A stretch of DNA of 14,466 nucleotides from Gemmatimonadota bacterium (GTDB lineage Bacteria; Gemmatimonadota; Gemmatimonadetes; Gemmatimonadales; GWC2-71-9). Location: positions 1 through 14,466 of the forward strand of contig QHVD01000303.1 of assembly GCA_003222235.1 (NCBI GenBank), read 5' to 3'. This document shows, piece after piece, positions 1 through 6,827 of the stretch; the stretch's first letter is position 1; each line of letters opens with the position of its first letter. The notes under the pieces were generated by a model that searched no databases, was not told the DNA's origin, and saw only the letters and a list, made by a program, of their open reading frames with translations. A program made the translations under genes and the position numbers.

Positions 1-309
1 CGCTTCCGAGCCTTCGAGCTCAGGCACTTCCGCCTCGAACGTCTGCGGGATCACGAGGGTGACCGCGCCGTCCGACCGCCCCAGGGTCTCCACCCGCAGG
101 AAGCGGCGATCGTCGATCTGGACCCGGAAGCGGCACATCACCCCGCGGCGGCGCAGACTCCAATCGGGCGCGTCGAAGTACGTGTCGCGATGGAACGACT
201 GCTCCACGGGGCCGGCAATGCGCAGCCCCAGCGGCGGGGGGTCCCGCACCAACCGGTTGAGGACATCCAGGGTCGGGACCTCGGCTCTCCACTCTGCGAC
301 AAGCGTCAT
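1..309 (-). CDS. CYTH-domain (triphosphate tunnel fold) protein, C-terminus outside window
   Basis: The first 103 residues are visible, from ATG at 309-307 running off the left edge. Residues 42-62 read DTYFDAPDWSLRRRGVMCRFR, the strand-turn-strand signature of CYTH proteins (YFDTPD..L...G..LRVR). This fold binds triphosphates, polyphosphate or related anions in a tunnel of basic and acidic residues. The usual N-terminal ExExK motif is degenerate: residues 6-10 are EWRAE with no following lysine, so enzymatic activity cannot be assumed. A GGAG lies about 9 nt before the ATG. The gene is last in a minus-strand series after DUF4956 and a kinase-like/outer-membrane barrel gene, a context that points to polyphosphate or phospho-anion metabolism. 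It could be a stand-alone CYTH protein, a CYTH-CHAD protein, or a CYTH domain fused to a polyphosphate kinase. The missing C-terminus would decide. Confidence 0.72.
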   Translation of the reverse strand, partial: MTLVAEWRAEVPTLDVLNRLVRDPPPLGLRIAGPVEQSFHRDTYFDAPDWSLRRRGVMCRFRVQIDDRRFLRVETLGRSDGAVTLVIPQTFEAEVPELEGSEA

Positions 310-332
310 CGTTGGTTCCGCTCCGATTCTCT

Positions 333-431
333 CTAAGAGGCTAAGGGGCTAAGCGGCTAAGAGGCTAAGAGGCAAACGGGGGCGAGGGACCGAACGGCTA
401 GCCCCTTAGCCTCTTAGCCCTTAGCCTCTAG
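333..431. repeat. Inverted array of 8-bp CTAAGRGG units
   Basis: Five head-to-tail octamers lie at 333-372 (CTAAGAGG, CTAAGGGG, CTAAGCGG, CTAAGAGG, CTAAGAGG), followed by a decayed unit at 373-380. The reverse complement of the same unit is repeated at 402-431 (CCCCTTAG, CCTCTTAG, CCCTTAG, CCTCTAG). The two arms can fold into a long imperfect hairpin with a loop of roughly 25 nt. The period of 8 puts TAA or TAG in every frame of both strands. The right end overlaps the stop codon of the barrel gene (428-430), and the array fills most of the gap before the CYTH gene. It may act as a transcription terminator or mRNA-stabilising hairpin, or be a small mobile repeat. There is no T-run, so a classical intrinsic terminator is not supported. 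Confidence 0.8.
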
Positions 432-1224
432 AAGGCGAACCCCGCGCGCACGTAGACGCCGCTCCCCTCGCTGCTCCGGGCGTAGGCCACGCTGAGCGTG
501 TTTCCCGGACTGAGAAACGCGACCCAGACGCCGCCGCCGCCACGCTGAGCGTGTTTACCGGACTGAGAAACGCGATCCACGCGCCGCCGCCCAGCCCCGC
601 GTGCCAGCGGTCGGACGACTCGCCGGTCAGGTAGACTCGTCCCACGTCCCCGAGCCCGAACACGCCGAATTGCTCCGGCAAGAGCGCGAACAACCGGAAC
701 AAGGACAGCCGCAGCTCGGCACTCCCCGCGAGCGCGGCGTCGCCGGCAAAGCGGCGCTCCGCAAAGCCCCGCACCGTCGTCGCGCCGCCGACGTACGCGG
801 CTTCGTCGAACGGGTATCGCCCCCACACTTTCTTTCCCTGGGCCCGCAGGGCGAGGGTCGGCCGTGTCGGTATCGGAGCCGTCAGGTAGACCGCCGCGTC
901 GGCATGCGCTTCCTCGAACGGCGCGGTCACGTCCCAGGCCGCCGGATACGCGCTGCCCCCGACGTCGAGAAACGCGCCCGCGCTCGCGGCGCGCGGCCGA
1001 TTCCGCGCGTCCACCCGGAGGTCCGCGCGCGCCCCGATCCGGCGCAACCGACCCACACCATAGGGCGCGAGCGAGTCGATGAACGTGCCGCGCTCGAGCC
1101 TCGTCTCAGTGAGCTTGACCGATGGCCCCAAGGAGAAGCGCGCCCGCTGCGAGAGCGGGACCACGAGCGCGGGTGCGACGGAGTATTCTTGCTGCTTCAC
1201 CTTGTAGAAGTCGTCCGGGCGGCC
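428..1224 (-). pseudogene. C-terminal Omp85/BamA-type barrel portion, separated by frameshifts
   Basis: This is the downstream part of the gene that starts at 2990. After a frameshift near 1213-1224 the reading resumes with DDFYKVKQQEYSVAP and continues as alternating beta strands. It includes TTVRGFAERRFAGDAALAGS, the VRGF..R.FxGD..L.GS motif of Omp85 barrels (BamA, TamA, D15 surface antigen). A second shift falls inside the duplication at 488-593. Past it the natural ending is read in a third frame: NTLSVAYARSSEGSGVYVRA followed by GFAF and TAG at 430-428. The ending in phenylalanine is the usual beta signal of outer-membrane proteins. The barrel should sit in the outer membrane. Because both lesions are simple and the protein sequence around them is well conserved, assembly error or strain mixing is as likely as real gene decay. 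Confidence 0.75.
488..593. repeat. Imperfect 53-bp tandem duplication inside the barrel gene
   Basis: Positions 488-540 and 541-593 are two adjacent copies of one 53-bp segment, both starting CACGCTGAGCGTGTTT. The first 50 positions differ at four sites and the last three are less alike. On the minus strand both copies encode the same beta strand, as GGAWIAFLSPVNTLSVA (541-593) and GGVWVAFLSPGNTLSVA (488-540). Since 53 is not a multiple of three, the second copy moves the frame. Removing one copy restores one continuous frame to the terminal GFAF. The copies differ at non-synonymous sites, which suits either an older duplication or the joining of two strain variants during assembly. Confidence 0.9.
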
Positions 1225-2990
1225 GTCTCGTTCCCGAAGCCGTAGAACCGCACCACGTCGATCCCCGAGGCCCGCGCCGCCAAGGTCGCATCCAGGCCCA
1301 ATCCCACGCCGCGAAAATCGCCGGCGTAGTCGACGCGGAAGCGTTGGGGGGCAGTGGCGAAGTTGACCCACAGCGTCTGCCGCAACGCATACGGCGCGCG
1401 CCGGAACCCGTAGCCCGTCACCGTCTCCCCGACGCCCAAGACCAGCCCGAGATCGCGCGCGAACACCATCCGCACCAGCGGGTTCCAGCGAGCGCCCCAA
1501 TCGCGCGGCGGCGCGCGCAGCGGGTCGAGCCGGCTGCCGCCGCTGTCCCGGTAGAACCGGACTCCCGCCCGCGACGAATCCAAGACCTCGTCGCGCTGTC
1601 CGCCGCCGATCACGCGAACGGTGATACGGCGACCTGCGCCGCGAACGACGGTCCGATCGTCGCCGCCCTGCAGGTAGACGCGAACTTCTCCCGTTTCACC
1701 CGGGCGAAACGTGCGCTGGTAATAAGGCGCGCCGCGCGCCGCTCCCGATCGGGGATCGCGCGGCGACAGCCGCAGGGTCACCGTTCCGTCAGCATGCCGG
1801 TCCACTTCCGCGAGCTCCGCCTGGTCCGTCGCATGGACGTCCACGTCTCGGGCCAGCAACGCGTAGAACCGGCTCGCGGCCTGTCCCAACCCGTCGCGCC
1901 GCTGCTTCAGCGCGCGGGCCAGCCCGGGGCCGCTCTGCCCGTAGTATTCGGCCGGCTGGCGGCGCACGGCAACGTCGATCACCGAGTCGGTCAGCTGCAC
2001 CTGCAGTGCCGCGGCGGTCGAATCCCAGACCGGCCTCTCCAAGTCCGTGAGCAGCCGCCGATCGAGCGCCCGCGCGTCCCAGTTGAGACCGACCATGTCG
2101 GGATAGGTACGCCCGAAGCTCACGACGTCCGGGTGGTAATAGCGGGCGAGCCACGGCAGGAATCCGTCGAGCCTCGAGAACGCCTGATCGCGATCGCGGG
2201 GGATCGGGCGCCACACGCGCGCGTCGCCCTCGTCGAACCGGGCCCAGCGCCACTGGTCGGCGTGACGGTCCCAATCACCCACATAGACGTCGAGCAGCCG
2301 CGCCGTGAGATAGGCCCGGGAGTCCACCCGGTTCGCCGGATCCCGGTCGAGCTCCTGCCACAGCTTCGTCGTGCTCACGATCTTGGTCACGCCGGCAAAG
2401 ACCGTGTCCTCCTCGTCGGGCACTTTCGGCGGACGTTCTTCGAGCTGGCCCAGCATGCCGCCGAAGGCCGGCCGGAACTCGCCCAGCCGCGCGTCATCGG
2501 GCAGGACATAGAGGCGCGGCTCCACGTGGAGCACGCCCGCCGCCGCGAGCAAGGGCGCGACTACCAGCGCGCCGGCGGGATGGCTGGAGCTGATCTGATC
2601 CTGGAGGATGTCCTGCACGAACGTCCCGCGCAGCTCGGGCGGCATTGCGCCCGCCGGGTCCTTGTCCACGGAACGGAACACGTACGTCCTGCCGTCCGCG
2701 CTCTGGAAGCGGAGCGACTTCGTCTGGCGCCCACCGCCGCGCTTCGTGGGTGTGAGCCCACCTGCGACGCGCGCCAGATCGAGCACCTCGACCCGCACCG
2801 GCGTCGTCCACAGATCGCGGTAGTGCCGGCCGAGCATGACGCGGTGCAACCAGCCGGCCCCGTACTGCGGGCCGGCGGTCACATTCACGGAGCCCGGCGC
2901 GGCCACTCGGGGCGCGGGGGAAGCCTGCACCGCCACGATCAGCAGGCCGCGCCGGCTGCCTTCTAACCAGGCGTTCCGACGCGGCGTCAT
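1197..2990 (-). CDS. Kinase-like (HipA/Fam20-type) domain fused to start of an Omp85 barrel
   Basis: The frame from ATG 2990 gives 597 residues. About 580 are genuine and the last few (AARTTSTR) are read after a frameshift. Upstream lies AGGAAGG, 12 nt from the ATG and overlapping the DUF4956 stop. Residues 14-30 are a short hydrophobic stretch that could be a weak signal peptide. Residues about 45-320 look like an atypical kinase fold. GDWDRHADQW (238-247) matches the catalytic DRH loop style of HipA, Fam20C and PI3K-like kinases, and PIPRDRDQAF (262-271) fits the following metal-binding aspartate. YVFRSVDKDP (103-112) may carry the nucleotide-binding basic residue. A linker (about 345-480, including RTFRPGETGEVRVYLQGGDD) leads to beta strands from about 500, ending RFYGFGNET (581-589). 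The barrel continues in another frame down to 428. The kinase would lie in the periplasm; its activity and substrate are unknown. Confidence 0.72.
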   Translation of the reverse strand: MTPRRNAWLEGSRRGLLIVAVQASPAPRVAAPGSVNVTAGPQYGAGWLHRVMLGRHYRDLWTTPVRVEVLDLARVAGGLTPTKRGGGRQTKSLRFQSADGRTYVFRSVDKDPAGAMPPELRGTFVQDILQDQISSSHPAGALVVAPLLAAAGVLHVEPRLYVLPDDARLGEFRPAFGGMLGQLEERPPKVPDEEDTVFAGVTKIVSTTKLWQELDRDPANRVDSRAYLTARLLDVYVGDWDRHADQWRWARFDEGDARVWRPIPRDRDQAFSRLDGFLPWLARYYHPDVVSFGRTYPDMVGLNWDARALDRRLLTDLERPVWDSTAAALQVQLTDSVIDVAVRRQPAEYYGQSGPGLARALKQRRDGLGQAASRFYALLARDVDVHATDQAELAEVDRHADGTVTLRLSPRDPRSGAARGAPYYQRTFRPGETGEVRVYLQGGDDRTVVRGAGRRITVRVIGGGQRDEVLDSSRAGVRFYRDSGGSRLDPLRAPPRDWGARWNPLVRMVFARDLGLVLGVGETVTGYGFRRAPYALRQTLWVNFATAPQRFRVDYAGDFRGVGLGLDATLAARASGIDVVRFYGFGNETAARTTSTR

Positions 2991-3007
2991 GGCGCCCCGC
3001 TACCTTC

Positions 3008-4027
3008 CTACGCCGCGCAGCGATCGGTATTCGGCGGCGACGACGTAGGGCGCGCCAGGGGTCCGGGGAGCGCGTCCTTGCCAAGCCGCAGGAGGTATTC
3101 AAGCGTGGACTTGCCGTCCCCGGCGGGAAGAATCTCCCGGAGCTCCCAGCGTTTGCCGGCTTCGAGGAGTACTGACTCCACGGCCCGCTGCGCGGGCTCG
3201 AGGTCGGTCGTGTGGACCAGGAGCAGGGTGTCGAACCGCTTCTTTTTCATCTTGGCCCGGTCCGCGATGTAGCGGCTCAGGCGGTCCGATGCCGCCGCGA
3301 CCTTCTCGAGCTCCTGCGGCGTCAGCGCCCGCAGCAGCTCCGGGTCGCCGATCACCTGATACTCTCCCGTCTTCCAGTCCGGCGCGACGATCGCCTGGCC
3401 GGGGCGCAGCCGGCCGGTCAATCCCTGGTCCGCATAGATGTTCCCGACGTTGAACTTCCACAGCGCGAGCATCGTGTAGTTGAACACGAGCGACGTCACC
3501 GCCGACACGACAGGCACGAACACGCCAGCCGCCATCCCGAGACCCAGAGCCAGATAGATGTACACGACGTCCTTCGTGTCTTTCAGCGTGTTGCGGAAAC
3601 GGATCGCTGCCACGATCCCGCCGAGGGCGAACGCGAGCGCGAGGCTGTTCTGCACCAGAATGAGGGTGCCGGCGATGGTCATGGGAAGCACGATGACGGT
3701 CTGCACGACCGACTGGTCGTACCCGCGTTGCTGCTTCGTGACCATGTAGACCCACGCTGACGGGAGTGCCAGTACGAGCGCCCCGAGCATGGACAACACC
3801 GTGATTAGAGCCAGCGCAACTGACCCGAGACTGCCGATGCCCACTGATGTGGCCGCTTGCTCGATCGCCTTGCTCTTCGACGTGCCGCCGATGGACGAGT
3901 ATTCCTGCGCGCGGGCGAAGAGATCCCTCACCTGCGGGAAGAAGGTGAGGACCAACGCCACGGCGAGGCCCAGGAGGGCATAGTAGACCGCCAGCCGCAC
4001 GAACGGGGATTTCCAGATCCGACCCAT
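3008..4027 (-). CDS. DUF4956 family membrane protein
   Basis: 339 residues, from ATG 4027 with AAGGGG 6 nt upstream. Residues 9-29, 67-96, 107-143 and 153-187 are hydrophobic membrane segments. The stretch 134-160 (ALGGIVAAIRFRNTLKDTKD then VVYIYLA) is the conserved core of DUF4956: small residues, then IRFR, then LKDxKD at the membrane face. A soluble C-terminal part from about 262 (KKRFDTLLLVHTTDLEPAQR, then a helix and strands) resembles the ACT-like or ferredoxin-like tail seen after membrane segments in MgtC-type proteins; that comparison is my inference. It should be an inner-membrane protein. DUF4956 genes repeatedly sit next to VTC/CYTH proteins and CotH kinases, which fits the two genes downstream here. 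Function is unknown; a role in polyphosphate or cell-envelope phosphate handling is a guess from context. It is the first gene of the minus-strand series. Confidence 0.88.
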   Translation of the reverse strand: MGRIWKSPFVRLAVYYALLGLAVALVLTFFPQVRDLFARAQEYSSIGGTSKSKAIEQAATSVGIGSLGSVALALITVLSMLGALVLALPSAWVYMVTKQQRGYDQSVVQTVIVLPMTIAGTLILVQNSLALAFALGGIVAAIRFRNTLKDTKDVVYIYLALGLGMAAGVFVPVVSAVTSLVFNYTMLALWKFNVGNIYADQGLTGRLRPGQAIVAPDWKTGEYQVIGDPELLRALTPQELEKVAAASDRLSRYIADRAKMKKKRFDTLLLVHTTDLEPAQRAVESVLLEAGKRWELREILPAGDGKSTLEYLLRLGKDALPGPLARPTSSPPNTDRCAA

Positions 4028-4155
4028 ATCGGGCCCCTTTTCCGGCAGCTCGCGCGCGAGCGCGAGTCCAGCGCCAGCCTGGACAAAATAGAAGGGCTGC
4101 GCGACGCGTTGGCTAGTGCCGTTCCAGCTATCGAGGCTCGGCAGTCGGCCTTAAC
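4028..4155. promoter_or_regulatory. Divergent intergenic region with a 14-bp palindrome
   Basis: This 128-bp gap separates the minus-strand DUF4956 series from the plus-strand kinase pair, so promoters for both should lie here. It holds a perfect 14-bp palindrome, GCTCGCGCGCGAGC (4048-4061), 20 bp upstream of the DUF4956 start. This could be an operator, but in DNA this GC-rich such a site may be chance. No convincing -35/-10 pair was found in either direction. Confidence 0.35.
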
Positions 4156-6825
4156 TTGGAGCTTGTGAACGACTTGCTGGACGTGCTGCGACGCCGCCTC
4201 GCCCCGCACTACAGCGTCGAGCGCGAGCTCGGGGCCGGCGGGATGGCCACGGTGTTCCTCGCCCGGGAAGAACACCCCAGCCGCCGGGTCGCCATCAAGG
4301 TGCTCGATCCCCTCGTCGCGACGCGGCTCCTGCGCGAGCGCTTCCTGCGCGAAGTGGATCTGTCGTCGAAGCTCACTCACCCGCACATCGTCCCAATCTT
4401 CGCTGCGGGTGAGGTGGACGGACTGCTCTACTACGTGATGCCGTATCTGGAAGGCGAGTCGCTGCGATCCCGGTTGCAGCGGGCGCCGCGGCCCGGGCTC
4501 GAGGAGACGCTGCACGTCGCCCGGGACGTGGCCGACGCGCTCGGCTACGCACACGCCCAGGGAGTGATCCACCGCGACATCAAGCCCGAGAATGTCCTGC
4601 TCTCCGGCGGCCACGCGGTCGTCGCGGACTTCGGGATCGCGCGCGCGATCAGCGCGGCCGGCAGCGAGAGTCTCACCCGGACGGGCCAATCCATCGGCTC
4701 GCCTGCGTATATGAGCCCCGAGCAGGCCGTGGGGAGTCGGGAGCTCGACGCCCGCACCGACATCTACAGTCTCGGGTGCCTGCTGTTCGAGATGCTCGCG
4801 GGGGAGCCACCCGTCCGCAGCCTGCTGGATCAGGATGTCCGCAACTGGGGATTGCTCGAATCGAGGGGCGGCCTGAGCGAGACGGGAGCCCGCGGCGCCC
4901 GCGCCGTGAAGCACGCGCTGTCGACCGCCCTCGCCCTGCTCCCCGAGGAGCGGTTCGCCACGGCGGACGAGTTCGCGGCGGCGCTCGGCGGACCGAGCCA
5001 CCGCTCGAGCATCCCCTCGCGCGGGCCGCTCACGGGACGGCGGGGGCGGCGGATCGCCGTCGCTGGGGCTGCTCTCGTCGCCCTGGCCGCCTTGGCCGTC
5101 CTGGCGGGGGTGCTGCTACCCCGGCGGTACGCCGCTCTCTCCCCGCGCCGCGTGGTCGTGGCAGTGATCGAGAACCACACGGGCGACTCGACGCTCGACA
5201 ACCTGGGCCACATGGCCGCCGACTGGGTGACCCAGGGGCTCGCGCAGACGGGGCTCGTGGAAGTGGTCCCGTCGATGGCGGTGATGCAATCGGAGCGCGT
5301 CACTCCGGGGGAGAGCCACGGCGCCGGGCATCTCGACGGCGCGGGCATCCGCGCGCTCGGGCGAGAGACGGGCGCCGGGACCGTCGTCGCCGGCGCGTAC
5401 TACCGGCACGGCGACAGCGTCCAGTTCCAGGTCGAGATCACCGACGGGACCGACGGCAAGATCCTCCGGGCGCTCGATCCCGTCGGCGGGCCTGTGACGA
5501 AGCCGCTCGTCGCGGTGGAGCTGGTACGGCAGCGCGTGATCGCCGCGCTCGCGACGCTGTTCGATCCGCGCCTCAGCTCTTGGGCGGCGACCGCGAGCCA
5601 ACCGCCGAGCTTCGAATCTTACCAGGAGTTCATCGCGGGCCTGGACCGGTTCGTCCAGTTCGATTGGCCCGGCGCGATCGGGCACTTCGAGCGGGCGGCG
5701 GCGGGTGACACGGCGTTTCGGCTGCCTCTCATCTTTTCCGCGGTGACGCACATGTATCTCGAGGATTTCGCCGCCGCGGAATCGATCGCTCACGAGGTCG
5801 AGCGGCGCCCGGGGCGGCTGGCCCCGTTCGACCGCTCCTACCTGAGTTGGGTGCTGGCACGGTGCCGGGGCGACCGGGCCGAAGCCTTGCGGATGTCACG
5901 CGCCATGGCGAGCCTCGCCCCGGGCTCGGAAGAACTCTATCTCCTGGCCGGGGACGCCATGGCACTCAACCGCCCCCGGGAGGCGGTAGACGCGCTGCGG
6001 GCGCTCGGCCCCGACCGCGGCTTCACCGGCGGATGGTGGTTGTACTGGGACGTGCTGACGGAGGCGCTGCACACGTTGGGAGACCATCGTCGCGAGCTGA
6101 AGGAGGCGCTCGAGGGACGGCGCCGGTTTCCGGAAAATCTCCGGCTACTGACGGCCGAGGTGCGGGCCCTCGCGGCGCTGGGCCGGACGGAGGACGTGAC
6201 CCGGCGGCTCGGAGAGAGCGTGAATGCGTTCCGCGGGGAGGGGTGGACGCCGGCGGACGCGATGCTGGTCGCAGCCGTCGAGCTGCGGGCTCATGGCTCC
6301 GCCGCTGCGGCCGACACCGTGCTGGCGCGGGCTTTCGAGTGGCTCGCCGCGAATCCGGCCGCGACGGCCGCATCCGCTGCGCACCGCTACCGCATCGCCC
6401 TGGTGTCGTACGCCGCGGGACGACTGGATGACGCCCGGCGCGACTTCGAGCGCCTCGCGGCCGGGGCACCCGCGGCCCGCACCCAGTCCCTCGAGTTAGT
6501 CGCGGAGCGCATGGGTGATGCGCCGGACCACATGGGCGATCTCGGGTACCTCGGCGTCATCGCGGCGCGGCAGGGGAATCGGGAGGAAGCACTCCGCATC
6601 GACCGCACTCTTGAGGGTGCCAAGCAGCCCTATCTGTTCGGCCGACACACGATGTGGCGGGCTCGCATCCACGCGCTCCTGGGAGATCGGGAGCTCGCCA
6701 TCGCCCTGCTGCGCGACGCGCTCGGCCAGGGGTTCCTCAATACCCATGTGCTGCAGACCGACCTCGCCTTCGAGTCCCTGCGCGACGATCCGTCGTTCCA
6801 GGAGCTGACGAAGCCCAAGAGCTAG
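4156..6825 (+). CDS. Receptor Ser/Thr protein kinase with TPR-rich extracytoplasmic region (first of pair)
   Basis: 889 residues. The kinase domain (about 19-278) is complete: glycine loop GAGGMATV (26-33), K48 in AIKVL, helix-C E66, catalytic HRDIKPEN (139-146), DFG (158-160) and SPE (187-189). A membrane helix follows at about 299-322. Residues 330-470 start with VVVAVIENHTGDSTLDNLGH, the style of the extracellular TolB/FlgO-like domain often found in such kinases. From about 484 to the end are helical, TPR-like repeats. The N-terminal kinase is cytoplasmic and the rest should be periplasmic. The start is TTG 4156; GTG 4165 is an alternative that would remove only three residues, but the GGAG at 4158 is very close to it. 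No ATG is available before the glycine loop. It is transcribed divergently from the DUF4956 genes and runs into the next kinase. Ligand and targets are unknown. Confidence 0.93.
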   Translation: MELVNDLLDVLRRRLAPHYSVERELGAGGMATVFLAREEHPSRRVAIKVLDPLVATRLLRERFLREVDLSSKLTHPHIVPIFAAGEVDGLLYYVMPYLEGESLRSRLQRAPRPGLEETLHVARDVADALGYAHAQGVIHRDIKPENVLLSGGHAVVADFGIARAISAAGSESLTRTGQSIGSPAYMSPEQAVGSRELDARTDIYSLGCLLFEMLAGEPPVRSLLDQDVRNWGLLESRGGLSETGARGARAVKHALSTALALLPEERFATADEFAAALGGPSHRSSIPSRGPLTGRRGRRIAVAGAALVALAALAVLAGVLLPRRYAALSPRRVVVAVIENHTGDSTLDNLGHMAADWVTQGLAQTGLVEVVPSMAVMQSERVTPGESHGAGHLDGAGIRALGRETGAGTVVAGAYYRHGDSVQFQVEITDGTDGKILRALDPVGGPVTKPLVAVELVRQRVIAALATLFDPRLSSWAATASQPPSFESYQEFIAGLDRFVQFDWPGAIGHFERAAAGDTAFRLPLIFSAVTHMYLEDFAAAESIAHEVERRPGRLAPFDRSYLSWVLARCRGDRAEALRMSRAMASLAPGSEELYLLAGDAMALNRPREAVDALRALGPDRGFTGGWWLYWDVLTEALHTLGDHRRELKEALEGRRRFPENLRLLTAEVRALAALGRTEDVTRRLGESVNAFRGEGWTPADAMLVAAVELRAHGSAAAADTVLARAFEWLAANPAATAASAAHRYRIALVSYAAGRLDDARRDFERLAAGAPAARTQSLELVAERMGDAPDHMGDLGYLGVIAARQGNREEALRIDRTLEGAKQPYLFGRHTMWRARIHALLGDRELAIALLRDALGQGFLNTHVLQTDLAFESLRDDPSFQELTKPKS

Positions 6826-6827
6826 GG

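Noticed and set aside
59..352. 97-residue plus-strand frame at the left end
   Set aside because: The opposite strand encodes a CYTH signature over the same bases; this frame is R/S-rich and also runs into the octamer repeat.
333..431. Possible CRISPR array
   Set aside because: Units are only 8 bp with no spacers and are arranged as an inverted pair, so it is not a CRISPR.
1122..2966. 614-residue open frame on the plus strand opposite the kinase-barrel gene
   Set aside because: It lies antisense to a frame with clear kinase-like and barrel motifs, is very rich in R, A and P, and shows no domain pattern. It is an antisense artefact of high GC.
6654..6827. Upstream extension of the second kinase to an earlier ATG
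   Set aside because: The extra 58 residues overlap the first kinase and read as out-of-frame R/P/A sequence; ATG 6828 directly precedes a normal kinase N-terminus.
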